Source: Aequorivita sp.
GTDB lineage: Bacteria > Bacteroidota > Bacteroidia > Flavobacteriales > Flavobacteriaceae
Direction: 5' to 3'
Assembly (NCBI GenBank): GCA_002733915.1
Contig: NVXN01000008.1
Coordinates: forward strand, 26,324 to 39,889
Length of the DNA stretch: 13,566 nucleotides
A program made the translations under genes and the position numbers. The notes below the pieces were generated by a model. The model was given only the letters and a program-made list of their open reading frames with translations. It made no database searches and was not told the DNA's origin. Positions 1 to 6,233 of this stretch are shown piece by piece; the stretch's first letter is position 1, and each line of letters begins with the position of its first letter.

Positions 1-237
1 GAGTATAGAGGCTATTCCGCCAGAAAGCAAACCTACCTCAAACCCCTTTTCATACTGAAACTTGCTTTTTCGGGAGGTGTATTTTTTTAGGGCCATGTAT
101 ATTCCAAAACCAAAAATTAGCCCATTCAATGAGCTCAACACTGGGTATTGGTGAAGGCCAAATAATTTTAAAATAAGAAAATATGCAATAAGAACTATTG
201 CAATCCATACGCCGTAACGGGAATATACTTTGAACAT
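1..237 (-). CDS. Small membrane protein, DUF4199-like (5' part, runs off left edge)
   Basis: An open frame of 79 codons begins at the ATG at 237 and stays open to base 1, so the C-terminal part is missing from the window. The protein starts MFKVYSRYGVWIAIV and shows two hydrophobic stretches, about residues 9-26 and 36-49, separated by a short loop. A basic segment (KKYTSRKSK, about 51-59) follows, then the motif YEKGFEVGLLSGGIAS (about 62-77) leading into what should be a third helix. The YxxGFxxGxxxGGIAS pattern and the helix arrangement resemble the DUF4199 family of Bacteroidota integral membrane proteins, but that is recalled from memory and not tested. It lies 91 bases beyond the gldD stop on the same strand and probably has its own promoter. 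Function unknown. I am confident that it is coding and much less so of the family. Confidence 0.62.
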   Translation of the reverse strand, partial: MFKVYSRYGVWIAIVLIAYFLILKLFGLHQYPVLSSLNGLIFGFGIYMALKKYTSRKSKFQYEKGFEVGLLSGGIASIL

Positions 238-255
238 AATTATGGGTTTTACAGT

Positions 256-290
256 CAAAAGTTACAAAAACTTGCTGAACCTTTTACAAA
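256..290 (-). promoter_or_regulatory. Possible promoter for the left-edge membrane protein gene
   Basis: On the minus strand TTTG (290-287) is followed after 22 bases by TAACTTTTG (264-256). This is the Bacteroidota -33/-7 pattern with one extra base in the -7 element (consensus TAnnTTTG). It lies 19 bases before the ATG at 237. The match is imperfect, so this is a weak call. Confidence 0.35.
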
Positions 291-328
291 TGGATTGTTA
301 ACTTTTTTTCTAGGGAGCTGAAACGGTG

Positions 329-892
329 TTATTCCCAAGTGATTGTCTCCATCAACTTCCGAATATCCTCGCGCAGGTAAACCACTGCAGGATATATGGA
401 ATCGAAATTTGGCTTGGCGTCAAAATAAAGGGCGCCGTTCAAAAAATGGTTAGTGCTATCGGTTGCGTAAAACTCAGCTTGGGTAGCGGCGTTTCCATTT
501 ATCATATAAAACATGCCATAAACTTTTTTATCTGGATTTACATAGGGTTGCTCAGGTATGCTATTTGCCTTTATGGTATGGTCGTAAGCCAGTTTTTGGG
601 CGTCTTGCAGCAATGAGTCCAAATTGTTATTCCGAACCTCTTGATAGGTTATATACAGAGTGGCCTTCATTTCGGGGTAATAGATGTTTGTCCCACATTT
701 TTTTTTGTTGAAGATAGTAGCGTTTTCATTTACTGAAAAAGAATATGGGCAGTCGGTGTGTATGGTGTGGTATTCAGGCTTTGGATAATCAAGACGTAGC
801 ATGGCTGAAGGTTTCACTGAAACATCTTCCTGACATGAGGCTAGGATGAAAAGGCTGGAAATTAAAAGGAAAATGTAACTATTTATTTTCAA
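329..892 (-). CDS. gldD: Gliding motility lipoprotein GldD
   Basis: A 187-residue lipoprotein. The N-terminus is a signal peptide ending in the lipobox LASC, with Cys20 as the lipidated residue. The next residues, QED, are acidic and loosely resemble the post-cysteine signal that sends some Bacteroidota lipoproteins to the cell surface; that is inference. The mature part has YPKPEY (37-41) and cysteines 48 and 66 that could form a disulfide, and it matches what I remember of GldD in length and character. In Flavobacterium johnsoniae GldD is required for gliding; its biochemical role is unknown. The gene overlaps the end of gldE by 14 bases (879-892), so the two are translationally close and co-transcribed. 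Codons 63-65 sit in a run of nine A residues. Identification rests on recall of the family plus the gldE neighbour. Confidence 0.9.
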   Translation of the reverse strand: MKINSYIFLLISSLFILASCQEDVSVKPSAMLRLDYPKPEYHTIHTDCPYSFSVNENATIFNKKKCGTNIYYPEMKATLYITYQEVRNNNLDSLLQDAQKLAYDHTIKANSIPEQPYVNPDKKVYGMFYMINGNAATQAEFYATDSTNHFLNGALYFDAKPNFDSIYPAVVYLREDIRKLMETITWE

Positions 893-2201
893 TGGTAAGT
901 TTTATTTGTTTGATGCGTTTGCCTTCAAACGCTTCAATGGTAAACGCATAATTGTGGAAAGATATTACTTCGTTTTTTTTTGGGAATCCTTTTGAAATTT
1001 CCAAGAGGAAACCGGCAAGTGTTTCGGCCTCTCCCTTTTCCTCTTCAAAAATCTCGGGATCCTCTGGTTTTATCACTTTATAAAAATCTTTCAATGGGGT
1101 TTTCCCTTCAAAAACGAATGTATTGTCATCTAGCTTTGAAAAAATCAAATCTTCATCGTCAAACTCGTCGCTTATTTCTCCCACAATTTCTTCGATAATA
1201 TCTTCCAAAGAAATTAACCCGCTGGTGCCTCCATATTCATCCACAACAATGGCGAGGTGCATCTTCATTTGTTTGAATTCATTGAGCAAATCGTCCAGTT
1301 TTTTGTTTTCGGGAACAAAATACGCTTCGCGTTTAAGTGTTTTCCAGTCCAATATTTTACGGTCTGTATAAGGTATCAAGTCCTTCACATAAAGAATACC
1401 CGTAATATTGTCCATGCTATCTTTGTAAACAGGGATGCGCGAATAGCCGTGCTGGATAATTTCGGGCAGAATTTCTTTGAAAGGCTGCTCCTCGTTCAAG
1501 GCAAAAATATCCATCCGGTTTTTCATCACCTGTTTGGTGTCTGTATTTCCGAAGGTCACAATTCCTTGCAAAATTTTCTGCTCCTCAAAAGTGGTGTCTT
1601 GGTTTGAAAGTTCGAGCGCTTGCGATAAATGATCTACACTGATGTTCGATTTCTGTTTTCCGTAGCGGTCGTGAAGATAAATAGTAGCGGAGCGCATCGG
1701 TAAACTAATTGGCGATAGTAAAGTGTCTAAAACGTTCAGCGGCTGTGCCATAAATACTGCAAACGAGATTCGGTTACGGTTGGCGTATATCTTCGGAAGG
1801 ATTTCACCAAAAAGCAAAATAAAGAACGTTACCACACCCACTTCCACAATAAAGCGAACGTCAATTCCGTAAAAATTTGATTCAATTCCCGAAAACAGAT
1901 CATCGCTCAGGGAATCAAAAAGCAGCACGATGGCGATATTTATAAAATTATTGGCAACCAAAATAGTGGCCAGCAATTTCTTTGGCCGTGCAAGCAAGCG
2001 CTGGACAATGCCCAGTTTTTTTGCAATTGTTTTTTCTTCGTTGGTTTCAAAATCAGAGGAAGTTAAAGAAAAGAAAGCCACCTCGGCACCAGAAATAAGG
2101 GCCGAACAGGCTAAAAGAACAACCAGCATTACGCCACTTGTTATTTGGGCAACATCCAAAACATTAAAAAAGAAAAGTAAACCAGGGGGCTCCGTGTCCA
2201 A
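879..2201 (-). CDS. gldE: Gliding motility-associated protein GldE (CNNM/CBS/CorC-domain membrane protein)
   Basis: A 440-residue protein of the HlyC/CorC family. Residues about 22-200 are a DUF21/CNNM membrane domain with several hydrophobic helices and the signature FGEILPK (131-137). Residues about 215-345 are a CBS pair, ending in the motif DEYGGTSGLISLEDIIEEI (321-339). Residues about 350-438 are the CorC_HlyC C-terminal domain. CNNM proteins are linked to Mg2+ transport; in F. johnsoniae gldE is the partner of gldD, and its exact role in gliding is unclear. The start is TTG at 2201: it is the first initiator after an in-frame stop and gives the expected short N-terminus MDTEPP, with no nearby ATG. 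ssb ends 21 bases upstream in the same frame. Codons 407-410 contain a run of nine A residues. Confidence 0.9.
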   Translation of the reverse strand: MDTEPPGLLFFFNVLDVAQITSGVMLVVLLACSALISGAEVAFFSLTSSDFETNEEKTIAKKLGIVQRLLARPKKLLATILVANNFINIAIVLLFDSLSDDLFSGIESNFYGIDVRFIVEVGVVTFFILLFGEILPKIYANRNRISFAVFMAQPLNVLDTLLSPISLPMRSATIYLHDRYGKQKSNISVDHLSQALELSNQDTTFEEQKILQGIVTFGNTDTKQVMKNRMDIFALNEEQPFKEILPEIIQHGYSRIPVYKDSMDNITGILYVKDLIPYTDRKILDWKTLKREAYFVPENKKLDDLLNEFKQMKMHLAIVVDEYGGTSGLISLEDIIEEIVGEISDEFDDEDLIFSKLDDNTFVFEGKTPLKDFYKVIKPEDPEIFEEEKGEAETLAGFLLEISKGFPKKNEVISFHNYAFTIEAFEGKRIKQIKLTIENK

Positions 2202-2222
2202 GGTATTGGTTTTAGTTAAACA

Positions 2223-2678
2223 TTAAAAAGGAAGATCATCCTCTTCTTCAGAAACTGAATTGTTATTTTGGGGCGCTGACGATGACTGTGGCTTTTGGGA
2301 AGCTTGTCCTGTGTTGCCGCTACCCGTATTATTGCTCTCGCCCTTAGGTGTCAAGAACGTAAAATCGGTACAATGAATCTCGGTGCTGTATCTATCCATT
2401 CCTTTGTCATCTTGCCATTTACGGGTTTTTAGGCGGCCCTCAATATAGACCATATCGCCTTTTTTTAAATATTTTTCACAGATTTCGGCAGCCTTGTTCC
2501 GAACCACGATGTTGTGCCACTCTGTATTTGTTACACGTTCGTTTGTCGTTTTGTTTGTATATGTTTCATTGGTAGCAAGGGGGAAACGGCCCAAGCTGTT
2601 TCCACCTTCAAAATAATGTATTTTCACATCATCGCCGGTATGCCCAATCAACATTACTTTGTTCAATGTTCCACTCAT
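2223..2678 (-). CDS. ssb: Single-stranded DNA-binding protein
   Basis: A 151-residue SSB that binds single-stranded DNA in replication, repair and recombination. Residues 1-108 form the OB fold: it begins MSGTLNKVMLIGHTGDD and contains TEWHNIVVR (52-60) and KGDMVYIEGRLKTRKWQD (73-90). A low-complexity linker rich in S, N, Q and G (about 112-142) follows, ending in the acidic tip EEEDDLPF, the conserved tail that docks partner proteins. Length and architecture are normal for a bacterial tetrameric SSB. The ATG at 2678 lies 23 bases downstream of a good promoter, with no Shine-Dalgarno sequence. It is probably the first gene of an ssb-gldE-gldD transcript, with mutY upstream on the same strand. 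Confidence 0.97.
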   Translation of the reverse strand: MSGTLNKVMLIGHTGDDVKIHYFEGGNSLGRFPLATNETYTNKTTNERVTNTEWHNIVVRNKAAEICEKYLKKGDMVYIEGRLKTRKWQDDKGMDRYSTEIHCTDFTFLTPKGESNNTGSGNTGQASQKPQSSSAPQNNNSVSEEEDDLPF

Positions 2679-2700
2679 AATTGTAACTTTTCAATTTATG

Positions 2701-2734
2701 CAAAGGTAAATTTTGCGTTTTAAATATAATCAAT
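2701..2734 (-). promoter_or_regulatory. Promoter of ssb-gldE-gldD
   Basis: On the minus strand ATTG (2734-2731) is followed after 22 bases by TACCTTTG (2708-2701), a perfect match to the Bacteroidota -7 element TAnnTTTG. Transcription should start near 2694-2696, giving a leader of under 20 bases before the ATG at 2678. Confidence 0.7.
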
Positions 2735-2783
2735 TTTTAAGTTTTTATATGAACTGATTTTTCGCATAATAAAAAGGGCAAAA

Positions 2784-3848
2784 TCAATAATTTTCAAAAA
2801 ACTCTGAAACAAAATTAGCTATTAAAACGGGCACCGCATAATTGCTTATTTCTGAAATTGGGATGGAGCTCTTGGTCTTTCCAAAGGTTTCAATAATCCA
2901 AAAGCGTGTATATAAATGTTGGTGCGAAAGTTTGTGGACAACTGGTTTTTCATTAAAAGGGGAAATATTTTCAATATTCAGCTTTTTTGAAAAATCTTGA
3001 AACTGTGGAAGTTTTTTTAAACCGGAAAGGGTGATTTCTTCCGAAGTTTCAATCAAAGGAAATTCATACAGCTTGTGCCATATTCCTTTTCCGAGGCGTT
3101 GCTGCAGCACGGTGCGTTCGTTTTCCGAAAGGATTACCAAATAGTTGAAATATCTTTTTTTCACTGGTTTTCCCTTTATTTTCACCGGAAGCTCCGCCAC
3201 TTTATTTTGCTGAAAAGCTATGCAACTGTCATTAAAAATACAGTTGGGGCAATCGGGGTTTTGTGGTACACAGTACCGCGCGCCAAATTCCATAATCGCT
3301 TGGTTGTATATGCCGGGCTGGGTGGTGTCTATCAATTGTTGCGCAAGCTTTTTAAATTCTTTTTGCCCTGGGCCTATATTAATAGGAGTGGAAATTCCAA
3401 AAACCCGGGATAGCACACGATATACATTTCCATCCACAACCGCTTCGGGTTGGTTAAAAGAAATGCTGGCGATTGCACTGGCGGTATAATCGCCCACGCC
3501 TTTTAATTTTAATAAATCCTGGTAATTGTTTGGGAATACACCGTTAAATTCTTCCGAAATCCATTTTGCGGTTGCATGCAGATTGCGTGCTCTCGAATAG
3601 TAGCCTAGTCCTTGCCAGTTTTTCAGTACTTCCTCTTCGGTTGCAGTCGCTAAATCTTCCACTTTTGGATAGGCTTCAATAAACTTTAAATAGTAGGGCA
3701 AACCCTGCAAAACACGTGTCTGCTGCAGCATAATTTCAGAAAGCCATATGTGGTACGGATTTGCGGTATTCCGCCATGGCAAGTCACGTTTGTTGTGTAA
3801 ATACCACGTAATGAGTTTGTTGGAAAAATCAAGCTTTATTTTTGGCAT
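2784..3848 (-). CDS. mutY: A/G-specific adenine DNA glycosylase MutY
   Basis: A 354-residue base-excision repair enzyme that removes adenine mispaired with 8-oxoguanine. LPWR (23-26) opens the catalytic domain, and WLSEIMLQQTRV (35-46) carries the catalytic Glu38. The helix-hairpin-helix is LKGVGDYTASAIAS (115-128), and AVVDGNVYRV (136-145) holds the catalytic Asp139. Cysteines 193, 200, 203 and 209 have the exact CX6CX2CX5C spacing of the 4Fe-4S cluster loop. Residues about 230-354 correspond to the C-terminal NUDIX-like domain that recognises 8-oxoG; it includes KLSHQHLYTRFW (306-317). All key residues are present, so it should be active. The ATG at 3848 is the natural start. It is divergent from the HU gene (130-base gap) and upstream of ssb, which has its own promoter. 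Confidence 0.97.
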   Translation of the reverse strand: MPKIKLDFSNKLITWYLHNKRDLPWRNTANPYHIWLSEIMLQQTRVLQGLPYYLKFIEAYPKVEDLATATEEEVLKNWQGLGYYSRARNLHATAKWISEEFNGVFPNNYQDLLKLKGVGDYTASAIASISFNQPEAVVDGNVYRVLSRVFGISTPINIGPGQKEFKKLAQQLIDTTQPGIYNQAIMEFGARYCVPQNPDCPNCIFNDSCIAFQQNKVAELPVKIKGKPVKKRYFNYLVILSENERTVLQQRLGKGIWHKLYEFPLIETSEEITLSGLKKLPQFQDFSKKLNIENISPFNEKPVVHKLSHQHLYTRFWIIETFGKTKSSIPISEISNYAVPVLIANFVSEFFENY

Positions 3849-3893
3849 TGGATAAAATTAATCTATATCCCATTAAATTTTAAAGGATTAAGG

Positions 3894-3926
3894 TTTGAAT
3901 TATTGATTTTAAAATATGTATATTTG
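3894..3926 (+). promoter_or_regulatory. Promoter of the HU gene
   Basis: TTTG (3894-3897) is followed after 21 bases by TATATTTG (3919-3926), a perfect TAnnTTTG -7 element. The start of transcription should lie near 3932-3934, leaving an A-rich leader of about 45 bases before the ATG at 3979. AT-rich leaders without Shine-Dalgarno sequences are usual in this group. Confidence 0.75.
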
Positions 3927-3978
3927 CGGTCTCTAAAAAAAATCTAGTAAAAGAATAATTAATTAAAATTTATAAGTA

Positions 3979-4269
3979 ATGACGAAAGCAGATATCGTAG
4001 CAAAGATTTCAGAAAAGCTAGGAATGGAAAAGAATGAAGTACAAGCTACAGTTGAGACCTTTATGGAAGAAGTGAAAAACTCTTTGGAAGGTGGAGACAA
4101 TGTGTATTTAAGAGGTTTTGGAAGCTTTATTATTAAAACAAGAGCTGAGAAAACAGGAAGAAACATCTCAAAAAACACAACGATTAAAATACCAGCTCAC
4201 AATATTCCGGCCTTTAAACCTGCAAAAGTTTTTGTTGAAGGTGTAAAGACCAACGTGGACGTAAAATAA
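3979..4269 (+). CDS. hup: HU-family DNA-binding protein
   Basis: A 96-residue histone-like nucleoid protein. It has the HU/IHF layout: an N-terminal helical dimerisation region (MTKADIVAKISEKLGMEKNE, 1-20), the signature GFGSF (46-50), the beta-arm (about 53-76) and the C-terminal PAFKPAK (77-83). It acts as a dimer that bends DNA and compacts the nucleoid. The arm reads TGRNISKNTTIKIPA, where many HU and IHF proteins have RNPxTG, so the proline that intercalates into DNA at the arm tip is missing. I recall this form as usual for one flavobacterial HU paralogue. It has a strong promoter and is probably co-transcribed with the tiny basic ORF that starts 45 bases after its stop. The symbol is generic; older annotations call such genes himA. 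Confidence 0.93.
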   Translation: MTKADIVAKISEKLGMEKNEVQATVETFMEEVKNSLEGGDNVYLRGFGSFIIKTRAEKTGRNISKNTTIKIPAHNIPAFKPAKVFVEGVKTNVDVK

Positions 4270-4314
4270 TTCTAACCCGTTCCGCTTTGGTGGAACATTA
4301 AAAAAGACTTTAGT

Positions 4315-4407
4315 ATGCCAAGTGGTAAAAAAAGAAAAAGACATAAGGTAGCGACCCATAAGCGTAAAAAGCGTCGTCGCGCTAACCGCCACAAAAAGAA
4401 AAAGTAG
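4315..4407 (+). CDS. Very basic 30-residue protein, possible small ribosomal protein
   Basis: An ATG-to-TAG frame of 31 codons encoding MPSGKKRKRHKVATHKRK followed by a basic tail. Of 30 residues 18 are K or R and 3 are H; there is no acidic and almost no hydrophobic residue. Such composition is seen in small ribosomal proteins (L34, L36, THX) that thread into rRNA. It follows hup by 45 bases, is closed at once by a hairpin, and reads as the second gene of the hup transcript. A novel small protein, bL38, was reported in the Flavobacterium johnsoniae ribosome. This ORF is a plausible candidate for that or a similar protein, but I do not remember the bL38 sequence and cannot confirm it. Alternatives are a nucleic-acid-binding peptide or a histone-like tail protein. 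I am fairly confident it is a gene because of its composition, spacing and terminator. Confidence 0.75.
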   Translation: MPSGKKRKRHKVATHKRKKRRRANRHKKKK

Positions 4408-4430
4408 TTTCTAAACTACTTTTTCTGTTT
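4397..4430 (+). terminator. Hairpin terminator overlapping the stop codon of the 30-codon gene
   Basis: AGAAAAAGTAGTTT (4397-4410) and AAACTACTTTTTCT (4413-4426) are perfect 14-base inverted repeats separated by two bases, followed by GTTTT. The left arm includes the last codons and the stop of the small basic ORF. The stem is AT-rich with only a short T tail, so termination may be partial and rng could receive read-through. Confidence 0.65.
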
Positions 4431-4628
4431 TAAAAGTGTTTTGGAAATTTTGCTTTTTTGGCGCTATTTCCGAATAAAACAAACGAAAAATCGTTCTTTG
4501 AAAATGAGATTGCAACAGCCAGCTTTTGGTTTGGGTGCAGTTTCGCCGGATTTTTATATGAAATCTGTGAAAAATATTGTTTAATTAGTTCCGGACTTTT
4601 TTATTCGGAACAACAAAATTAATATAAC
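4408..4628 (+). promoter_or_regulatory. Long structured leader of rng
   Basis: This 221-base gap holds no ORF or tRNA that I can see. TTCCGAATAAAA (4468-4479) and TTTTATTCGGAA (4599-4610) are a perfect 12-base inverted repeat enclosing about 119 bases and ending 18 bases before the rng start. A local hairpin GTTCCG/CGGAAC (4588-4593 with 4606-4611) uses part of the same right arm, so the two structures exclude each other. A small hairpin AACGA-AAAA-TCGTT lies at 4482-4495. I found no convincing TAnnTTTG promoter. The structure could serve expression control of RNase G; this is inference. Confidence 0.45.
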
Positions 4629-6173
4629 GTGAACTACGAATTATTTATTAGGTCCGGTTCACAAGAAGTTGATTTTGCCCTTTTAAAGGATGGAAAGCTT
4701 ATAGAGCTCCACAAAGAAGAGGAGGACAACAATTTTACGGTTGGCGATATATTTCTTGCCAAAATACGTAAAACAGTCCCGGGCCTAAACGCCGCCTTTG
4801 TAAACGTGGGCTACGAGAAAGATGGTTTTTTACACTATCACGATCTTGGCCCAAAAGTGCTTTCGCAATTGAAATTTGTGAAAAGCGTTAGCTCAGGTAA
4901 GTTAAAGGATTATACCTTAAATAATTTTCCATTCGAAAAAGAGATTGATAAGCATGGCAACTTAAATGATGCCTTAAAAAGCAATCAATCCATCTTGGTT
5001 CAAATTGTAAAAGAACCCATTTCCACCAAAGGTCCACGTATAAGCTCCGAGCTATCCATAGCGGGAAGATATATTGTTTTGGTTCCGTTTTCAGACCGCG
5101 TTTCTGTTTCACAAAAAATAGAAAGCAACGAAGAAAAAGATAGGTTAAAACGCTTGATTACAAGTATAAAACCTAAAGGATTTGGCGTAATAATTAGAAC
5201 CGTTGCCGAGGGCAAAAAAGTAGCAGAACTGGACAAAGATTTACAGAACCTTATGGATCGCTGGACGGCGATGTGTAAGAAGCTACAAGGGGCGCACCAC
5301 CCTTCAAAAGTGCTGAGCGAGCTAAACAGGGGAGCATCCATCATCCGTGATATGTTCAATGATTCATTCTCTGCAATACATATTGACGATGAAACCCTTT
5401 ACTTGCAAATAAAAGATTATGTGCAGGAAATTGCACCAAAAAAAGACAATATCGTAAAGTTTTATGACAGCAATGTTCCGATGTTTGAGAAATTCGGAAT
5501 TGAACGGCAGATTAAAACTTCCTTCGGAAAAACAGTATCAGGTAGCAAAGGAGCTTATTTGGTAATTGAACACACCGAAGCAATGCACGTTATAGACGTG
5601 AACAGCGGTAACCGAAGCAACAAGCAAAAAACACAGGAAGGCACTGCGCTGGAAGTGAACATGATTGCAGCCACCGAGGTGGCAAGACAGCTGCGGTTGC
5701 GCGATATGGGAGGAATTATTGTGGTGGATTTTATTGATTTGGCAAACGCCAATCACCGCAAGCAGCTTTACAACCACCTTCGCGAAGAAATGAAGGATGA
5801 CAGGGCAAAGCACAAAATTCTTCCACCAAGCAAATTCGGGTTGATACAGATAACCCGCCAACGTGTTAGGCCAGAGATGAACATAAAAACTCGCGAGGAA
5901 GACCCCAGCAATGGAGGTGACGGCGAGATTGAAGCACCTATCATCGTTATAAATAGAATTAACGAAGAGGTAAAACGCCTTTTCAAAAAAGACTATAAAA
6001 AGATAACGCTCAATACGCATCCTTTTATAGCGGCCTTTTTAACCAAAGGTTTCCCAAGTGTGCGTACCAAATGGTTTTTGGAGCACAAAAAATGGGTAAA
6101 AATCCAACCTCGAGATGCATATACGTATCTCGAATATCACTTTCACGATAAAGATGGTGAATTGATAAAATAA
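4629..6173 (+). CDS. rng: Ribonuclease G (RNase E/G family)
   Basis: A 514-residue endoribonuclease involved in rRNA maturation and mRNA decay. An S1-type RNA-binding domain covers about residues 36-125 (GDIFLAKIRKTVPGLNAAFV at 39-58). The 5'-sensor/RNase H-like core follows (STKGPRISSELSIAGRYIV, 132-150), and the catalytic DNase I-like part has the two metal-binding aspartates, Asp323 in VIDVNSG and Asp367 in IVVDFIDL. The region after QITRQRVRPE (407-416) lacks the CPxC zinc-link motif of E. coli RNase E; the only cysteine in the protein is Cys216. The end YLEYHFHDKDGELIK is typical of Bacteroidota homologues as I remember them. The start is GTG at 4629: a stop lies seven bases upstream in frame and no ATG is near. 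The gene ends at a strong terminator before recX. Confidence 0.96.
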   Translation: MNYELFIRSGSQEVDFALLKDGKLIELHKEEEDNNFTVGDIFLAKIRKTVPGLNAAFVNVGYEKDGFLHYHDLGPKVLSQLKFVKSVSSGKLKDYTLNNFPFEKEIDKHGNLNDALKSNQSILVQIVKEPISTKGPRISSELSIAGRYIVLVPFSDRVSVSQKIESNEEKDRLKRLITSIKPKGFGVIIRTVAEGKKVAELDKDLQNLMDRWTAMCKKLQGAHHPSKVLSELNRGASIIRDMFNDSFSAIHIDDETLYLQIKDYVQEIAPKKDNIVKFYDSNVPMFEKFGIERQIKTSFGKTVSGSKGAYLVIEHTEAMHVIDVNSGNRSNKQKTQEGTALEVNMIAATEVARQLRLRDMGGIIVVDFIDLANANHRKQLYNHLREEMKDDRAKHKILPPSKFGLIQITRQRVRPEMNIKTREEDPSNGGDGEIEAPIIVINRINEEVKRLFKKDYKKITLNTHPFIAAFLTKGFPSVRTKWFLEHKKWVKIQPRDAYTYLEYHFHDKDGELIK

Positions 6174-6175
6174 CC

Positions 6176-6214
6176 AAAACCCCTTTTGAAGACTTACTTC
6201 GGAAGGGGTTTTTT
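6176..6214 (+). terminator. Rho-independent terminator after rng
   Basis: AAAACCCCTT (6176-6185) pairs with AAGGGGTTTT (6203-6212), with an inner GAAG/CTTC pairing (6188-6191 with 6197-6200), followed by more T residues. It starts three bases after the rng stop codon and has the classic GC-stem plus T-run form. Confidence 0.9.
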
Positions 6215-6233
6215 TGTTAGTTTTACTTCCAGT

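Noticed and set aside
4168..4392. Minus-strand 74-codon frame over hup and the small basic ORF
   Set aside because: Antisense to hup coding sequence, GTG start, no recognisable features.
4430..4628. tRNA, small RNA gene or riboswitch in the rng leader
   Set aside because: No cloverleaf or T-loop consensus, and no known riboswitch core recognised. Only the inverted repeats are supported.
5538..6020. 160-codon open frame on the minus strand within rng
   Set aside because: It lies opposite conserved RNase G codons and its translation has no coherent domain; it is a shadow frame.
6186..6233. Longer N-terminus of recX from the TTG at 6186
   Set aside because: The codon lies within the loop and stem of the rng terminator, and the added residues do not look like RecX.
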